Shown: positions 31,640 to 41,504 of the stretch, in pieces
Layout of the letters: each line of letters begins with the position of its first letter
Position numbering within the stretch: position 1 is the first letter of the stretch
Source of the DNA: Acanthosepion pharaonis
Lineage: Eukaryota; Mollusca; Cephalopoda; Sepiida; Sepiidae
Assembly: GCA_903632075.3 (NCBI GenBank)
Contig: CAHIKZ030001820.1
Location: 237,501 to 301,500, forward strand
Length of the DNA stretch: 64,000 bases
Direction: 5' to 3'
Made by a program: the position numbers and the translations under genes
Notes under the pieces: model-generated
Seen by the model: the letters and a program-made list of their open reading frames with translations, nothing else
Database searches by the model: none
What the model was told of the DNA's origin: nothing

Positions 31640-32195
31640 GGGCTACTGTGTCATGTGAGAATTGTTCTCGTCAAATTGCATCTACTATTCTCCCGTGCAT
31701 TGAATTCTGTTACCATATCTCATCTTCTGCTGCTGCTATTCATCTGGAGGTCCTTGACAAAACCCAAAATAGAATCTGTAATGTAATCGATCCTGAATTC
31801 GGTCACTTTCTCACCGACGTGACGTGGCATTTATCTGTCTTTTCTACAAATATCTTCATGGCAGCTGCTCTGACAAGCTTTTTTCACTGGTGCCTCGAAT
31901 ACATGAACTTAAACATGCTACTAGATTGGAATCTAAGTCAAAGACGTTTATTGCTGAAATAGTTAAATGAAACAGACATTTATATATCAACAGTTTATTT
32001 TCTCGTACTTCCAATATGTGGATCTCCCTTCCATTTACTTGCTTCCCTAATAAATACAAACTTCACAAATGTAAATGTTGCGTCAATCGCCACCTTCTTT
32101 CTACAATCCTCCCAATACTCAGTCTTTTTTTTTTCAATTTCACTCTCTCTAACGCCCAACGTATTAGTGTGATAACTTCCTTGCTTGTGGTGGAA
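31640..32195 (+). pseudogene. CR1-type LINE, second C-terminal fragment
   Basis: STILPCIEFCYHISSSAAAI, LEVLDKTQNRICNVIDPEFG, then MWISLPFTCFPNKYKLHKCK and CVNRHLLS align with the same protein family. It follows the previous copy directly in the same orientation, but starts further upstream in the protein, so it is a separate insertion or an old tandem. Confidence 0.75.
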
Positions 32196-33135
32196 TGTTT
32201 AAACGAGAACGAAAAAAACATAATTATAATCTTCAGTTTGACGTCTTCATGACCTACACAATTTTTCCGAATCCAAAATATATGAGTAGTTTATAATGAA
32301 TCTGAAAATAACATTTCCAATATGTCCATTTTAACAACCAGAGCCTGTAAAAAGTTTATTGTAATTAATCTCGCTCAGAGGCAGAATTCTCAGTCATATT
32401 TTGACATGTTTACAATAAGCAATTATAGTTTACAATTTTCTTTTAGGTATATGGAAAATTGAAGGAAATAAACTTTCATATAGACAACTATAGGTAGATA
32501 TCTTCCGTTTTGTGCAGTGTTGCTTAAAATTGTGTCTGATTTTGCAGTTTAGTTCGTAATTTGGTATTTTGACCACAAATCGACATGTGATTACATCTAG
32601 CGATATCAAATTTAACCTCAGCCTCTTCCATTGATCTTTTCCTTCCGACTAATTTTAAGCCATATTGTTGATTCGTTCACTCGGCTAAACGATGCATATA
32701 TTCAGTTAATCGATGGTTATATATTAACTGCTGGAACACTTACGGTAGAAATAATTGCGAGATTATTATATTAGACATTAGCCTCAAGTAAAGGACATTG
32801 GATCATCTAATAATCTTTGTTATATTCTTATTATTTCAGTAATTTTTGTCTTTCTAAACTGCTGTAAACTGATACGCTGTAATAAAAAGATGGCGTCTGT
32901 TTAAAATGACGCAACCTTTTTATTACAAAATGTTAAAGTTTTGCTTAATTGCTTATGCTTTGTTTCACAAAAAACCGCAGAAAGAATATTTTTCCGTTTA
33001 TTTTAACCGAAAGATTCTCTTTTTAATTAAAATTCATATGAAGAGTTTATATATATGAAAAAAAAGCAAAAGTTATTTTAAACTGATGTCAAAAGTATAT
33101 GCTTTAATCAGAAATCTTCATATAGAGGGAGTATT
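32196..33135. other. No gene; contains an inverted terminus-like sequence
   Basis: gctgtaaactgatacgctgt at 32861-32882 matches, inverted, 35458-35478. Otherwise nothing is supported. Confidence 0.5.
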
Positions 33136-33139
33136 TTGA

Positions 33140-33805
33140 TTACAGTTTGTAGGTCCTATACTGGCATGAAATGGAATGATTATATTGAATTATATGTATC
33201 TACTTGATCAGCTGCTAAGAAAGTTGGTTCACCCTGTCGTACGGGACGAGTTTTTGTCTCCAGAATCTATCTTGCATATCTATAAGTCTACCATTCGTCC
33301 ATGCTTTGAATATTGCTGCCACATAGGGTCTTGTGCTCCTGCTATTTACCTTGAGCTCCTTGATAAAATCCCAAGAACAAACAACAATATTATTGACCCT
33401 GATCTGGCAGATTGGCTATAGTCCTCTTTCCACTGCCGTAAGGTTGCCTTTCTGTGTCTTTTCTATAAATGCTTTCATGGTAATTGTTCGGATCAGATTT
33501 TGGCTATAATTCGTAGATTTTATGAATTTAAGCGCAGAACTAGATTGGCGTCAAGATCTCTTCAATTCACAGTCGTGGTGTCATGATGTAGCAGTAAGTT
33601 GTATGCTTACAGTTGCTTTTCTCGCTTACTCGCTTGTGGAACTCCCTCCCAGTAACAAGCTCTCCAGCCAACTTGAATCAGTCGTTATCTACCGTCCTCA
33701 TGAATACTCTTTTGACTTCCTGGTTATTATTAATAGGCCTGTTCTTAATTCTTCCACATCCAGAATCACTTTGTGTCAGAGTTTACTGTCTTGCATAGGG
33801 TGATA
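33140..33805 (+). pseudogene. CR1-type LINE, third fragment
   Basis: FLSPESILHIYKSTIRPCFE, YCCHIGSCAPAIYLELLDKI (33240-33370), HCRKVAFLCLFYKCFHGNCS, RFYEFKRRTRLASRS (33430-33560), then a frameshifted WNSLP-type segment. Stops and shifts are present. Same family as 7300, 31040 and 31640. Confidence 0.8.
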
Positions 33806-33829
33806 CGATTAAAGAATAATCCTTGCCAT

Positions 33830-34360
33830 AGTCAAAAGACTTACTACCCCAATGATTGCAAGAACAAAACCTTCTGGAGTTCCAACACTTTTAAGACCAA
33901 CTACGTTGGCAAGGCCAAAGAAGAATGACCCGAGTGATGACGACCAACACCGAAGCACCTACCGGCGAAATAGGCAATGATCTACATGATCTCAACGTCC
34001 ATACCGGCAGAAGAGTACCTGCAGCGCCAGACGGTATGGTCTAACCAAGGCAGACTATGACGGACCCGACAGCTCGATGCAACTAGATTGGCTAGATCTC
34101 AGTCTCCACTGAGCCGCCAGAGAGACGATTCTGACAAAGTCTGCAGGCTTCTCCTTCGCTCAGAATTGTTCACCAAGATCAAAATCACGCGAATGGCCAC
34201 GTTAAACTCTCTGTGAACCAGAGACGTTTCCGCCACTGCTACCAGAAGAGATTAAGGAAATAGGGAGAGAGGATGTCGATCCCGATGCACGGATGCATGC
34301 CGGTGCCGACGACAACAAGAATCCAGGTAGAAAAATATGACTTTCCATCATATTTCGGTG
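33830..34360 (+). other. Unassigned GC-richer segment, possibly a TE gag
   Basis: Base composition is richer in G+C than the flanks. One plus frame has long protein-like runs rich in Arg, Pro and Gln with few stops (33900-34080 and 34190-34320). No family was recognised; a retroelement Gag-like origin is a guess. Confidence 0.3.
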
Positions 34361-35660
34361 AATTTCCTACTTTACAAAAATCTATTTTACAATTGTAGTT
34401 AAGTTATAAAGGAAAAGAAGCCGTCAGATTAAGCTACTGAGTAAATCACAAATAACGGCTTTCGACTTTCACGAAAACGTGCGGAAATATCTGTTATTGA
34501 AGTTTAATCGACAATCCGAGCTCTAACTTCTACCTTATGTGCCACAATGACTTTCGCACTGATGTCATTGGGAAAGGCTGGGAGTTATCTCTCCTCATCC
34601 CAGCTAATAGTTAAATAGAGGGTTAATAGAATTTATAAACTGAGGTGGCCGCTAATCAAAGAAGAAACGAATAATGTATCCCAAATTGTGGAGGAATCAA
34701 CAGAAAAAATATCACCAACTTTTTCTTTTGGCAATCACCATATTGTAAAAAAGTATACTAGAGTGCAAAGTCATCATGCGGAAATATCATGACATTCTTT
34801 AATGAATTATTTCGTAATTAGATGAATAAGCAATGCAACTGATATTTGGTCAAGCAAAAACCTTTCACATTAAGGATAATATGAACAATGTTTACTTTGG
34901 AGAATAAGATAGCATTCGAAGTAAAAATACCGTAAATTCAAATGAGCAAAATAACACGTCCCGGGGTTATAGAACAGGAAACATTGCTGCAATTAATTTT
35001 TAATTTGCGTATTTTTGTACTAAAATATAGGTAGATATAGAAGATACAATGAGAATGTAATAAATTAATGTTTATTAATCTGTTTTTCTGCATGAAAACT
35101 TATTTAAATTTCATGGTATTCTTCTGTTCATCATATAATTGGTGGTACTGAGAAATTCCCCATTCAAATTTCCCAAACATCATAATAATTAGCACTTTAA
35201 TCTGAAAATATTATTTATAATCTTATCATAGTAAATACATACATCTTATATATCTTATCATTTTTTAAGAAATGTAAATTTATGAGGCTAATTAAATCTT
35301 TTGCTAAAAATCAGACATTTTCTTTTATAAATTCAAAATAAAGGAGAAAGAAATCAAAATATGCCACAAATTTAGATACTGACAAATATTAAAATATGTA
35401 TTTTTATTATAGGTTTATATTATAAAATTTACCTATATATAATCGTCCATTTTTTACACTACTGCGTATCAGTTTACAGCAATTTATAATTTTTAAAATT
35501 AATCGGTAACTTAAAAAAAAAAATACATTTTCAATTACTATTACTAAAGAATGACTTACCGCACTAATCGAGTACTATGTATTGCAGGAATCGAAATTTG
35601 TAAATAAAACTTTTAACGCACTAATAGTAAACGCATTAATCGAATGTGCATTAATCGAGG
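34361..35660. other. No gene recognised; AT-rich
   Basis: Only the inverted partner of 32861-32882 at 35458-35478 and a short motif gca.taatcga repeated four times (35560-35660) were seen. Confidence 0.4.

Positions 35661-35666
<6 letters not shown>

Positions 35667-35731
<65 letters not shown>
35667..35731. repeat. (TA)n tail, left side of SINE palindrome
   Basis: About 65 bases of pure AT dinucleotide. Confidence 0.95.
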
Positions 35732-35737
<6 letters not shown>

Positions 35738-35739
35738 TA

Positions 35740-35942
35740 TAAAATTTTTTATGTTTAACGTTTTTTTTTTTTTTTTTAGATACAAGTATTTAAATTAAAT
35801 GCTCTGTTTATATTAAACAGCATTAAATAACATTTACCGTCCTGAATGTCAAGAAATTTTTCATAGAAAATATTCGTCCCTTGACACAATTCGAACCTGC
35901 ATCCTCATACGGAACCGTCATTCGGCCTTGCCTACCGAACGC
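35740..35942 (-). mobile_element. SINE family E, copy 2 (left arm of palindrome)
   Basis: On the minus strand: GATGCAGGTTCGAATTGTG, GACGAATATTTTCTATG, ACATTCAGGACGGTAAATG, ending towards the (TA)n array. Mirrors 35943-36150 almost base for base. Confidence 0.8.
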
Positions 35943-36014
35943 TCCTTTGTGGCCGAGACGGTAAGAGTAAATGACGGTTCCGTATAGGATGCAGGTTCGA
36001 ATCCTGTCAAAGGA
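35943..36014 (+). tRNA. tRNA-like SINE head with intact acceptor and T arms
   Basis: Exactly 72 nt. Acceptor halves TCCTTTG (35943-35949) and CAAAGGA (36008-36014) pair perfectly. The T arm is GCAGG-TTCGAAT-CCTGT. A box TGGCCGAGACGGTAAGAG and B box GGTTCGAATCC are at canonical spacing. The D stem is poor and the anticodon stem has a mismatch, with C instead of U33. It is therefore most likely the tRNA-derived head of the SINE, not a working tRNA gene. Confidence 0.5.
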
Positions 36015-36150
36015 CGAATATTTTCTATGAAAATTTCTCGGACATTCAGGCCGGTAAATGTTATTTTTACTGTTTATTATAAACAGACATTTACTTAAAT
36101 ACTTGTATCTATAAAAAGAACGTTAAACATCAAAAAATGTCTTTAATAAA
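35943..36150 (+). mobile_element. SINE family E, copy 3 (right arm of palindrome)
   Basis: Head is the tRNA-like 35943-36014. Body is acgaatattttctatg, acattcaggccggtaaatg, then taaacagacattta and atacttgtatctataaaaag. (TA)n follows at 36180. Confidence 0.8.
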
Positions 36151-36176
36151 TAAATTGTCAGATTTTTGTCCATTTC

Positions 36177-36179
<3 letters not shown>

Positions 36180-36229
<50 letters not shown>
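36180..36229. repeat. (TA)n tail, right side of SINE palindrome
   Basis: About 50 bases of AT dinucleotide. Confidence 0.95.
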
Positions 36230-36232
<3 letters not shown>

Positions 36233-36678
36233 CACATGTGTGAGTGTGTATGAATGAATATGTATGTATATAAATATATATATGGGAAAAAGTAGAGCGT
36301 AGAAAAAGAAAACGAGATCTGAAATATTTGGATTGAATGCCTTGCAATAACTTCAATTCATCTGGGAAATCATAAGTCAGTTTATATCCAGGCTTGTATG
36401 CGTAGGTGTGTCTGTGTGCTACTAGAGTAGAAACAAAATGGCAGTTTTGAAGCTATGTCAGATTTGATGCATACATTTGTAAAGTTATGTTGGTCGATAT
36501 ATATGTGTCTGTATGGAAATAGGCGAATGTCTATTTGAAAAAGTAAAAAAAAAATAACGAACAAAAACAGAATTGACCATGATGTCTCTGTACAAATTTT
36601 GATCTTTCAAAGATTGTCACTTGAAGATATGTAAACACGCGACGATATGTAAAAATACCCAGATTTTAACATATTCAA

Positions 36679-36687
<9 letters not shown>
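36230..36687. other. No gene recognised
   Basis: Nothing supported. Confidence 0.4.
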
Positions 36688-36738
<51 letters not shown>

Positions 36739-36745
36739 GTGTGTA
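36688..36745. repeat. (AT)n(GT)n microsatellite
   Basis: AT run followed by GT run, 20 bases before a PLE-like terminus. Confidence 0.95.
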
Positions 36746-36764
36746 AGTGCAATTAATTACAAAA

Positions 36765-36860
36765 TGTAAAAAAATATTGTGACGCGTTTCGTCCATTAAG
36801 ATTCCATCAATTTAAAGTGATCGTTAAGCTGATAGCACGAATAGTAGGGGATGGGGAAGT
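36765..36860 (-). mobile_element. PLE-like terminal motif
   Basis: On the minus strand TTGATGG (36804-36810) then GGACGAAACGCGTC (36781-36794 region). ACG-CGT then C forms a minimal stem III with a GUC triplet, as in hammerhead-type motifs. The stem II hairpin is weak here. Confidence 0.4.
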
Positions 36861-37078
36861 CTTATACTTTTAAATATTTTTATGCTTTAATATGTAGTTA
36901 AGTCTACCGTCTAGCTGATGCCATATAGTTTCATTTTGTTTTTGCATATATTTTTATGACTTTTGTTATTATATGTACATGAAGTAGAAGACCTACCTGC
37001 CATGAAAGATGAAACATTACAAGAACCTGGATATACAACGGATGATCTTGAAATTAAAGCACATTTTCTACACTTTTT

Positions 37079-37083
<5 letters not shown>

Positions 37084-37174
<91 letters not shown>
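37084..37174. repeat. (TA)n microsatellite, ~90 bases
   Basis: Longest pure TA run of the window with those at 4741 and 35667. IYIY frames over it are artefacts. Confidence 0.95.
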
Positions 37175-37175
<1 letters not shown>

Positions 37176-37280
37176 CCATTTTGTTTCAACACTTCCGGTG
37201 TCTCATCAAGTGATGTTGTTGACATTCAACATCATTTTTTGATAAGACTTGTTGATGATGTTGAAATGAAATGGCTTTTT
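37175..37280 (-). mobile_element. PLE-like terminal motif and imperfect inverted repeat
   Basis: The minus strand reads TTGATGA, hairpin GACAC-CGGAA-GTGTT (37188-37202), then GAAAC: a nearly canonical hammerhead core with C3 changed to U. A partly matching inverted copy follows (cttgttgatgatgttgaaat near 37245). Confidence 0.45.
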
Positions 37281-37429
37281 TTTTCTATTGATTTTATAAC
37301 ATATTTACGTTATAATTTTTAAATAAATAATTATATCCGCTGTACTTTGTATTGAGCACTCTTTTAAGAATAGTAATTGTTGGTTATTGGAATTTATTCC
37401 GTATACACCAATCATATATATGTGTGTGA

Positions 37430-37560
37430 GTGTATATATATATATATATATAATTTGTACATTTCGGCAGCAATTTTTCATTAATGCATGTTTCATTAAA
37501 TTATATACAAGTTTTGTCTATTTATTTTAAGTAATTTCCTTTCATATTGTCTGATAAGCT
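37430..37560 (-). pseudogene. PLE N-terminus, inverted copy
   Basis: The minus strand carries FNETCINEKLLP followed by the TA/TG run (37430-37450). It matches 29708-29917 and the plus copy at 38110-38240. Confidence 0.65.
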
Positions 37561-37569
37561 TAAGCCCAT

Positions 37570-38238
37570 TAATCACATGTTGGTGACACTCTACTTACTC
37601 GCTTTCACGGCGCTTAACTCTACATTTAAATGATAACTAACATTTTTAGACATTTAAAACAACATGCCTGACCGCGTACTCAGTTCCATGATTTCGTACT
37701 CAAAAATCCTTGTTGAAAACACAACTATACTTAAAAATGAAAACAATAAACAAACATTAAAAATTCTTGAAGCTTTATACATAAAACAGTTGAAACCTAA
37801 CCTGAACAAAATAAACTATGAAATCTCCACAAATATCCTTAAATGCCTATAATTTATAACAGAAGCCATTGGTTTATACCAACGGCTTCCTATACTTAAT
37901 ACTTCACTCTCGCGTGGCCATGTGTGACGTCACTAGCGCGACGCGATTTTCGTCTCCGCGTCACGTATATGCGTGTTTGTCGTTACTTGGAAAATATTTT
38001 GCAACAAAAGCGGACAATCATTGTTGTTTCGTCCGTTACTGGTTGATTTATTGAAATTGTCATCTTTGATAATGGATTGTGTAATCCTAAAGCTTAGATT
38101 GGACTTAAACATGTATCAATATGGTGTTCTTCTTTCGTCTTTCAACAATAATGTGATTAAGCTTATCAGACAATATGAAAGGAACTTACTTAAAATAATT
38201 AGACAAAACTTGTCTATATTATTTAATGAAACATGCAT

Positions 38239-38240
<2 letters not shown>
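37570..38240 (+). pseudogene. PLE endonuclease C-terminus, terminal repeat and next N-terminus
   Basis: On the plus strand, ctcgctttcacggcgcttaa to LKILEALYIKQLKPNLNKIN and NILKCL then stop (37664-37852) is the GIY-YIG C-terminus. An untranslated part follows (37853-38060), then TTTGATAATGG-hairpin (GGATT-GTGT-AATCC, 38074-38087). A new N-terminus, MYQYGVLLSSFNNNVIKLIR, starts at 38110 and runs into (TA)n. This is the same end-to-start junction as at 29708-30970, in the opposite orientation. Confidence 0.75.

Positions 38241-38298
<58 letters not shown>
38241..38298. repeat. (TA)n microsatellite inside PLE
   Basis: TA run replacing the LLPKY position of the PLE N-terminus. Confidence 0.95.
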
Positions 38299-38299
<1 letters not shown>

Positions 38300-38302
<3 letters not shown>

Positions 38303-38500
38303 TATAACAGGAAAACTGTATTATTAGCTAATGCGTTTCGTCCAATGTGGGCCCTTTCAAGGCAAGAACAATTAACAACAAACAAGACGTCCTTATCAAC
38401 TAGAAGAATTTAGAAAACGCTATTGTATTCATATTTTCAACTGAAAGTGCTTTCACGTGTAGAAATGTTGTTTTCATTCTTGTGTTGTCGGAGTCAATCA
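38300..38500 (+). mobile_element. PLE-type terminal segment shared with 49978-50235
   Basis: cgtttcgtcc (38334-38343), then tcaactagaagaatttagaa, and aactgaaagtgctttcacgtg match the 50-kb locus in order. Both follow a dinucleotide array directly. Confidence 0.6.
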
Positions 38501-38699
38501 TTTCCTTTTGATTTCTTGATATAGTTGTGTACATTAGCTTGAGTGAGTACTAATTCTGTTAGGAAATGTGATATTGGGAAAAGAAACCTGCGCGTAGATT
38601 AATATTTGGTTAATGCTATATATGTATATATGAACGCAGCATATCGCTATTCAAGCAAGTTTGGCTGAATAATATAGACATATTATATATATTTATCTT

Positions 38700-39440
38700 T
38701 ATTTTAATCCTCTTGATCAAGGCACTCTCTAGTTAGACCTTTACGTCGTCGTGAATTGTTTTCTCCTTTGATGAGAGTAGCATCTTTTTTTAATGTCGCA
38801 ATCTCCTTACGGTGGGCAACCAATGCATTTAATGTATTGTTTTGTAAAATGTCCCCTTTGTGTTCATAATTTTTTTAAGTAGATTCCTTGAGATAGTTCC
38901 ATGTATTTTTGTGACAGTTATTACAGTCGATGGGGTAAATTCCTCATTCAGGTTTTAATTATTGTTTTGTTTAGTATTGTCTAAATCTTTTATTGTTTTG
39001 AATGTAGTATTAAAAATATTATATGGTTTATTCTTTTCGATTGTAGATTCGATAGAGTCAATTGGTAGAATAATGTATTTTTTAATTTATTGAGTTTTTC
39101 AAGAGAGGCCGTGTTTTGTCGGGGGTAGAATATTTTATGGGGATTCCGTTTCTCATTGAATATAAAATAATTAGGCTACTGCAATTGGTTGATTTCCATG
39201 GACATCGAGTTTTAAACTGTTCTTAATATGGTGCAGGTTGATATCTAGGAAGTGTAAGGAATTGTGTTCTTCCAATTGTCATGTGAATTAAATTGTGATT
39301 TCGAGTTGATATAGCAGGTTAAATAAATCAGTATCATGAGGATATATAAATAGAGCATCATCAGTATAAAGGAAGCTGTTTAGGTAAATTACTTTCGAAA
39401 GGGCAAGATTCGAGAAATTCTTTAAAAAATACATGGATAC
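38700..39440 (-). pseudogene. PLE reverse transcriptase and GIY-YIG remnant
   Basis: The minus strand reads YTDDALFIYPHD (about 39340-39375), the RT catalytic YxDD box. LEEHNSLHFLDINLHHIKNS follows, in the position of the FLD motif of PLE RTs, then a STNCSSLI...YS region (about 39200). The endonuclease part is IDCNNCHKNT (about 38930) and EHKGDILQNNTLNALVAHR (38830-38880), ending near 38705. Stops are frequent. This PLE differs from the one at 30-38 kb in its CNNC endonuclease motif, so at least two PLE types are present. Confidence 0.75.
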
Positions 39441-39660
39441 ACGATACGAAAATATCTAAAAACCCCAGAATGGCTCGTTCGTGCGCATGTGTAGTCGCAT
39501 CAACTTAATAAATTAAGTCCGATAACATCCTGAATGACGAAACGCATCACAAGTAAACTTTTTCCATTTTGTCATAGATTTAACATAGCAAGTTGTATGG
39601 GTATGAGTTTGTAACCCTGGGTTTCAAGCTTTTACGATCATCAAACTGGTTTATTTGTTC

Positions 39661-39663
<3 letters not shown>

Positions 39664-39722
<59 letters not shown>
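39664..39722. repeat. (TA)n microsatellite
   Basis: Pure TA run. Confidence 0.95.
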
Positions 39723-39723
<1 letters not shown>

Positions 39724-40027
39724 CGGATATTTTTCTAATATGATTTTTTTGAATATTCAAGCCAGTAGATGGAAATAATTAAATTTAATTGTAATGAAAA
39801 ATTGTGCGCAATTGTAGGCTTTTTAATAAAAGTTTTACTCAAATGAGAATACAAGGTTCGGTATAGTGTCCTTTTATAGTCCCAGTAAAAAGAAATAGGT
39901 ATAAAAATAGAGAGTAACAAAACAAGAAGAGATCACTCTTGATTATTCATAACAGTAATGTTTAATAAAAGCAGAGCATGTACTCAAATATGTGTATCCA
40001 CTGACATAACACTTAAACAACAATATA

Positions 40028-40070
40028 TGTATATGTGTGTGTAAGTGTGTGTGTGTGTGTGTGTGTGTGC
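40028..40070. repeat. (TG)n microsatellite
   Basis: Imperfect TG run. Confidence 0.9.
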
Positions 40071-40179
40071 CTGCGTGTGCAAATGTACGCATTGCAGAGA
40101 TCATGTTCATTAAAGTTTATCAAGCGGCATGCAATATAAAACCTCATGGCAATATCTCGTTCACCTATTTCCATTTCTC

Positions 40180-41050
40180 TTACTATAGTGTTTTTATTTC
40201 TTTTTTATTTAGTTGAGTGCCATATTTTTTTTTCATTTGCTTAATTTATTTATTTCATTTCTACCAATTTTTTTTTTTTTTCTCCAACCAATCCTCGTAT
40301 TAGCAATAGCCTCCTTTTGATCTGCCCTTGTTTTCTTTTTCTATTTCTTTTCCTTTTCCTTTTCAACTTTTCTTTACGATTTTTCTTTCCTTCCTTTCCC
40401 TTCATTTCAACTATATTTCCTTCCTTCATCAAGGTATTTCTTTTTCGATAGCTCGCTCTTTCATCTCTCTTTAATTTACTACCATTCCCTCGCCTCTTCA
40501 TCATTCACTTTCCTTTTCATAATATTTATTCTTTTTCGTTCAGTATTGTTCCCTTTTCGTTCTTTTGTTTCTGGCTTTTTTCCTTCTTTTTTTTTCTTTT
40601 CCTTTTTATTCCACATACCGTCAAATGAAGTTTCGGTGTTACTTAAGTCGTGTTCCTGCTGACATATTGGCCTTGATCAAAAAAGGCCTTTATATCCAGG
40701 TCCTTTGAGTGCAACGTTACCTTTGCCTGATATCCGCTCATCAAAATGACTTTCCGCCAATTGAATATCCTGTTGGGACGCGATTAATCTTTCACTGCTT
40801 CTTCATGTAGTCAATTAATTAATACAAACCTTCGAAATAATCTAACAGTCGCATGCTAGCCTGAATTCTCACAAGAGAAACTATTTCTTTTCATTTCCTA
40901 TCCTTTATTAAATTTCTTTTCTCATTTTTTTTCTTTGTTATTTCAATGTTGTTGATGTTTTTGAACTTGATCTTCTTACTTTGCTTTTGTTTATTTGTTT
41001 CGGGTTTTCTTTTCTTCACTTTTTTATATTTTTTTCTTATTTTGTCTCGA
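40180..41050 (+). other. Pyrimidine-rich stretch, no gene
   Basis: T/C-rich over 40180-40640 and again 40870-41045 without a regular period. Lys/Arg-rich minus frames are compositional. Confidence 0.5.
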
Positions 41051-41054
41051 TATA

Positions 41055-41235
41055 CAGGGTGCCTCAAAATTAACACAATTTCTTTAATTCCTGAATTGAA
41101 ACAAGTAATTTCTGATAATGTTTTGTAAAATTAATGTAGAAATGTTTTAAATGTTTCAGTGTCACTGATAATGCTCAGCGTTGTATTGAACATGCAGAGG
41201 AGCATTTTGAATATGTTCAATAGTTTTTCTCTAAT
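41055..41235 (+). pseudogene. Mariner-type element: 5' terminus joined to transposase C-terminus
   Basis: A terminus starts cagggtgcctcaaaattaac at 41055 after tata. About 41165-41222 reads DNAQRCIEHAEEHFEYV then stop, the C-terminal end of transposases of the same broad group as 14595 and 61859. Everything between is missing, so it is an internal-deletion derivative. No right TIR was found. Confidence 0.55.
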
Positions 41236-41254
41236 TATAAGATAACATAATGTA

Positions 41255-41430
41255 ACTATTTCCTACTCGAAACATATAGAACTAACGCTAAAAGAAATAT
41301 TTCATTAATATTCTAAATTTATATTAAGAGTAACAGTAAAAAGTTAATCATTTTCAAAGATTTGTATTACTACTACTTCTACTACTGCAATTATTTTAAA
41401 AATACTATTACAAATAATATTATTAATAAT
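41255..41430 (+). repeat. Dispersed repeat H, copy 2, left half
   Basis: Matches 8905-9060 (tttcctactcgaaacat, atattaagagtaacagtaaa). The right half lies at 43154-43240, beyond the LINE. Confidence 0.7.
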
Positions 41431-41432
41431 AA

Positions 41433-41463
<31 letters not shown>

Positions 41464-41498
41464 TTAAAAAAAATAATAATAATAATAATAATAAAAAA
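41430..41498. repeat. (AAT)n tract at LINE insertion point
   Basis: AAT triplets broken once by ttaaaaaaaa. Confidence 0.9.
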
Positions 41499-41504
41499 TT
41501 CAAT

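Noticed and set aside
35943..36014. Functional tRNA gene
   Set aside because: The D and anticodon arms are imperfect, it continues directly into a repeated SINE body, and it sits in an inverted SINE pair. Kept only as tRNA-like head.
36911..37225. Frames with long IYIYIY runs (here and at 20023, 38116, 39593, 54098, 63735)
   Set aside because: Translations of TA microsatellites.
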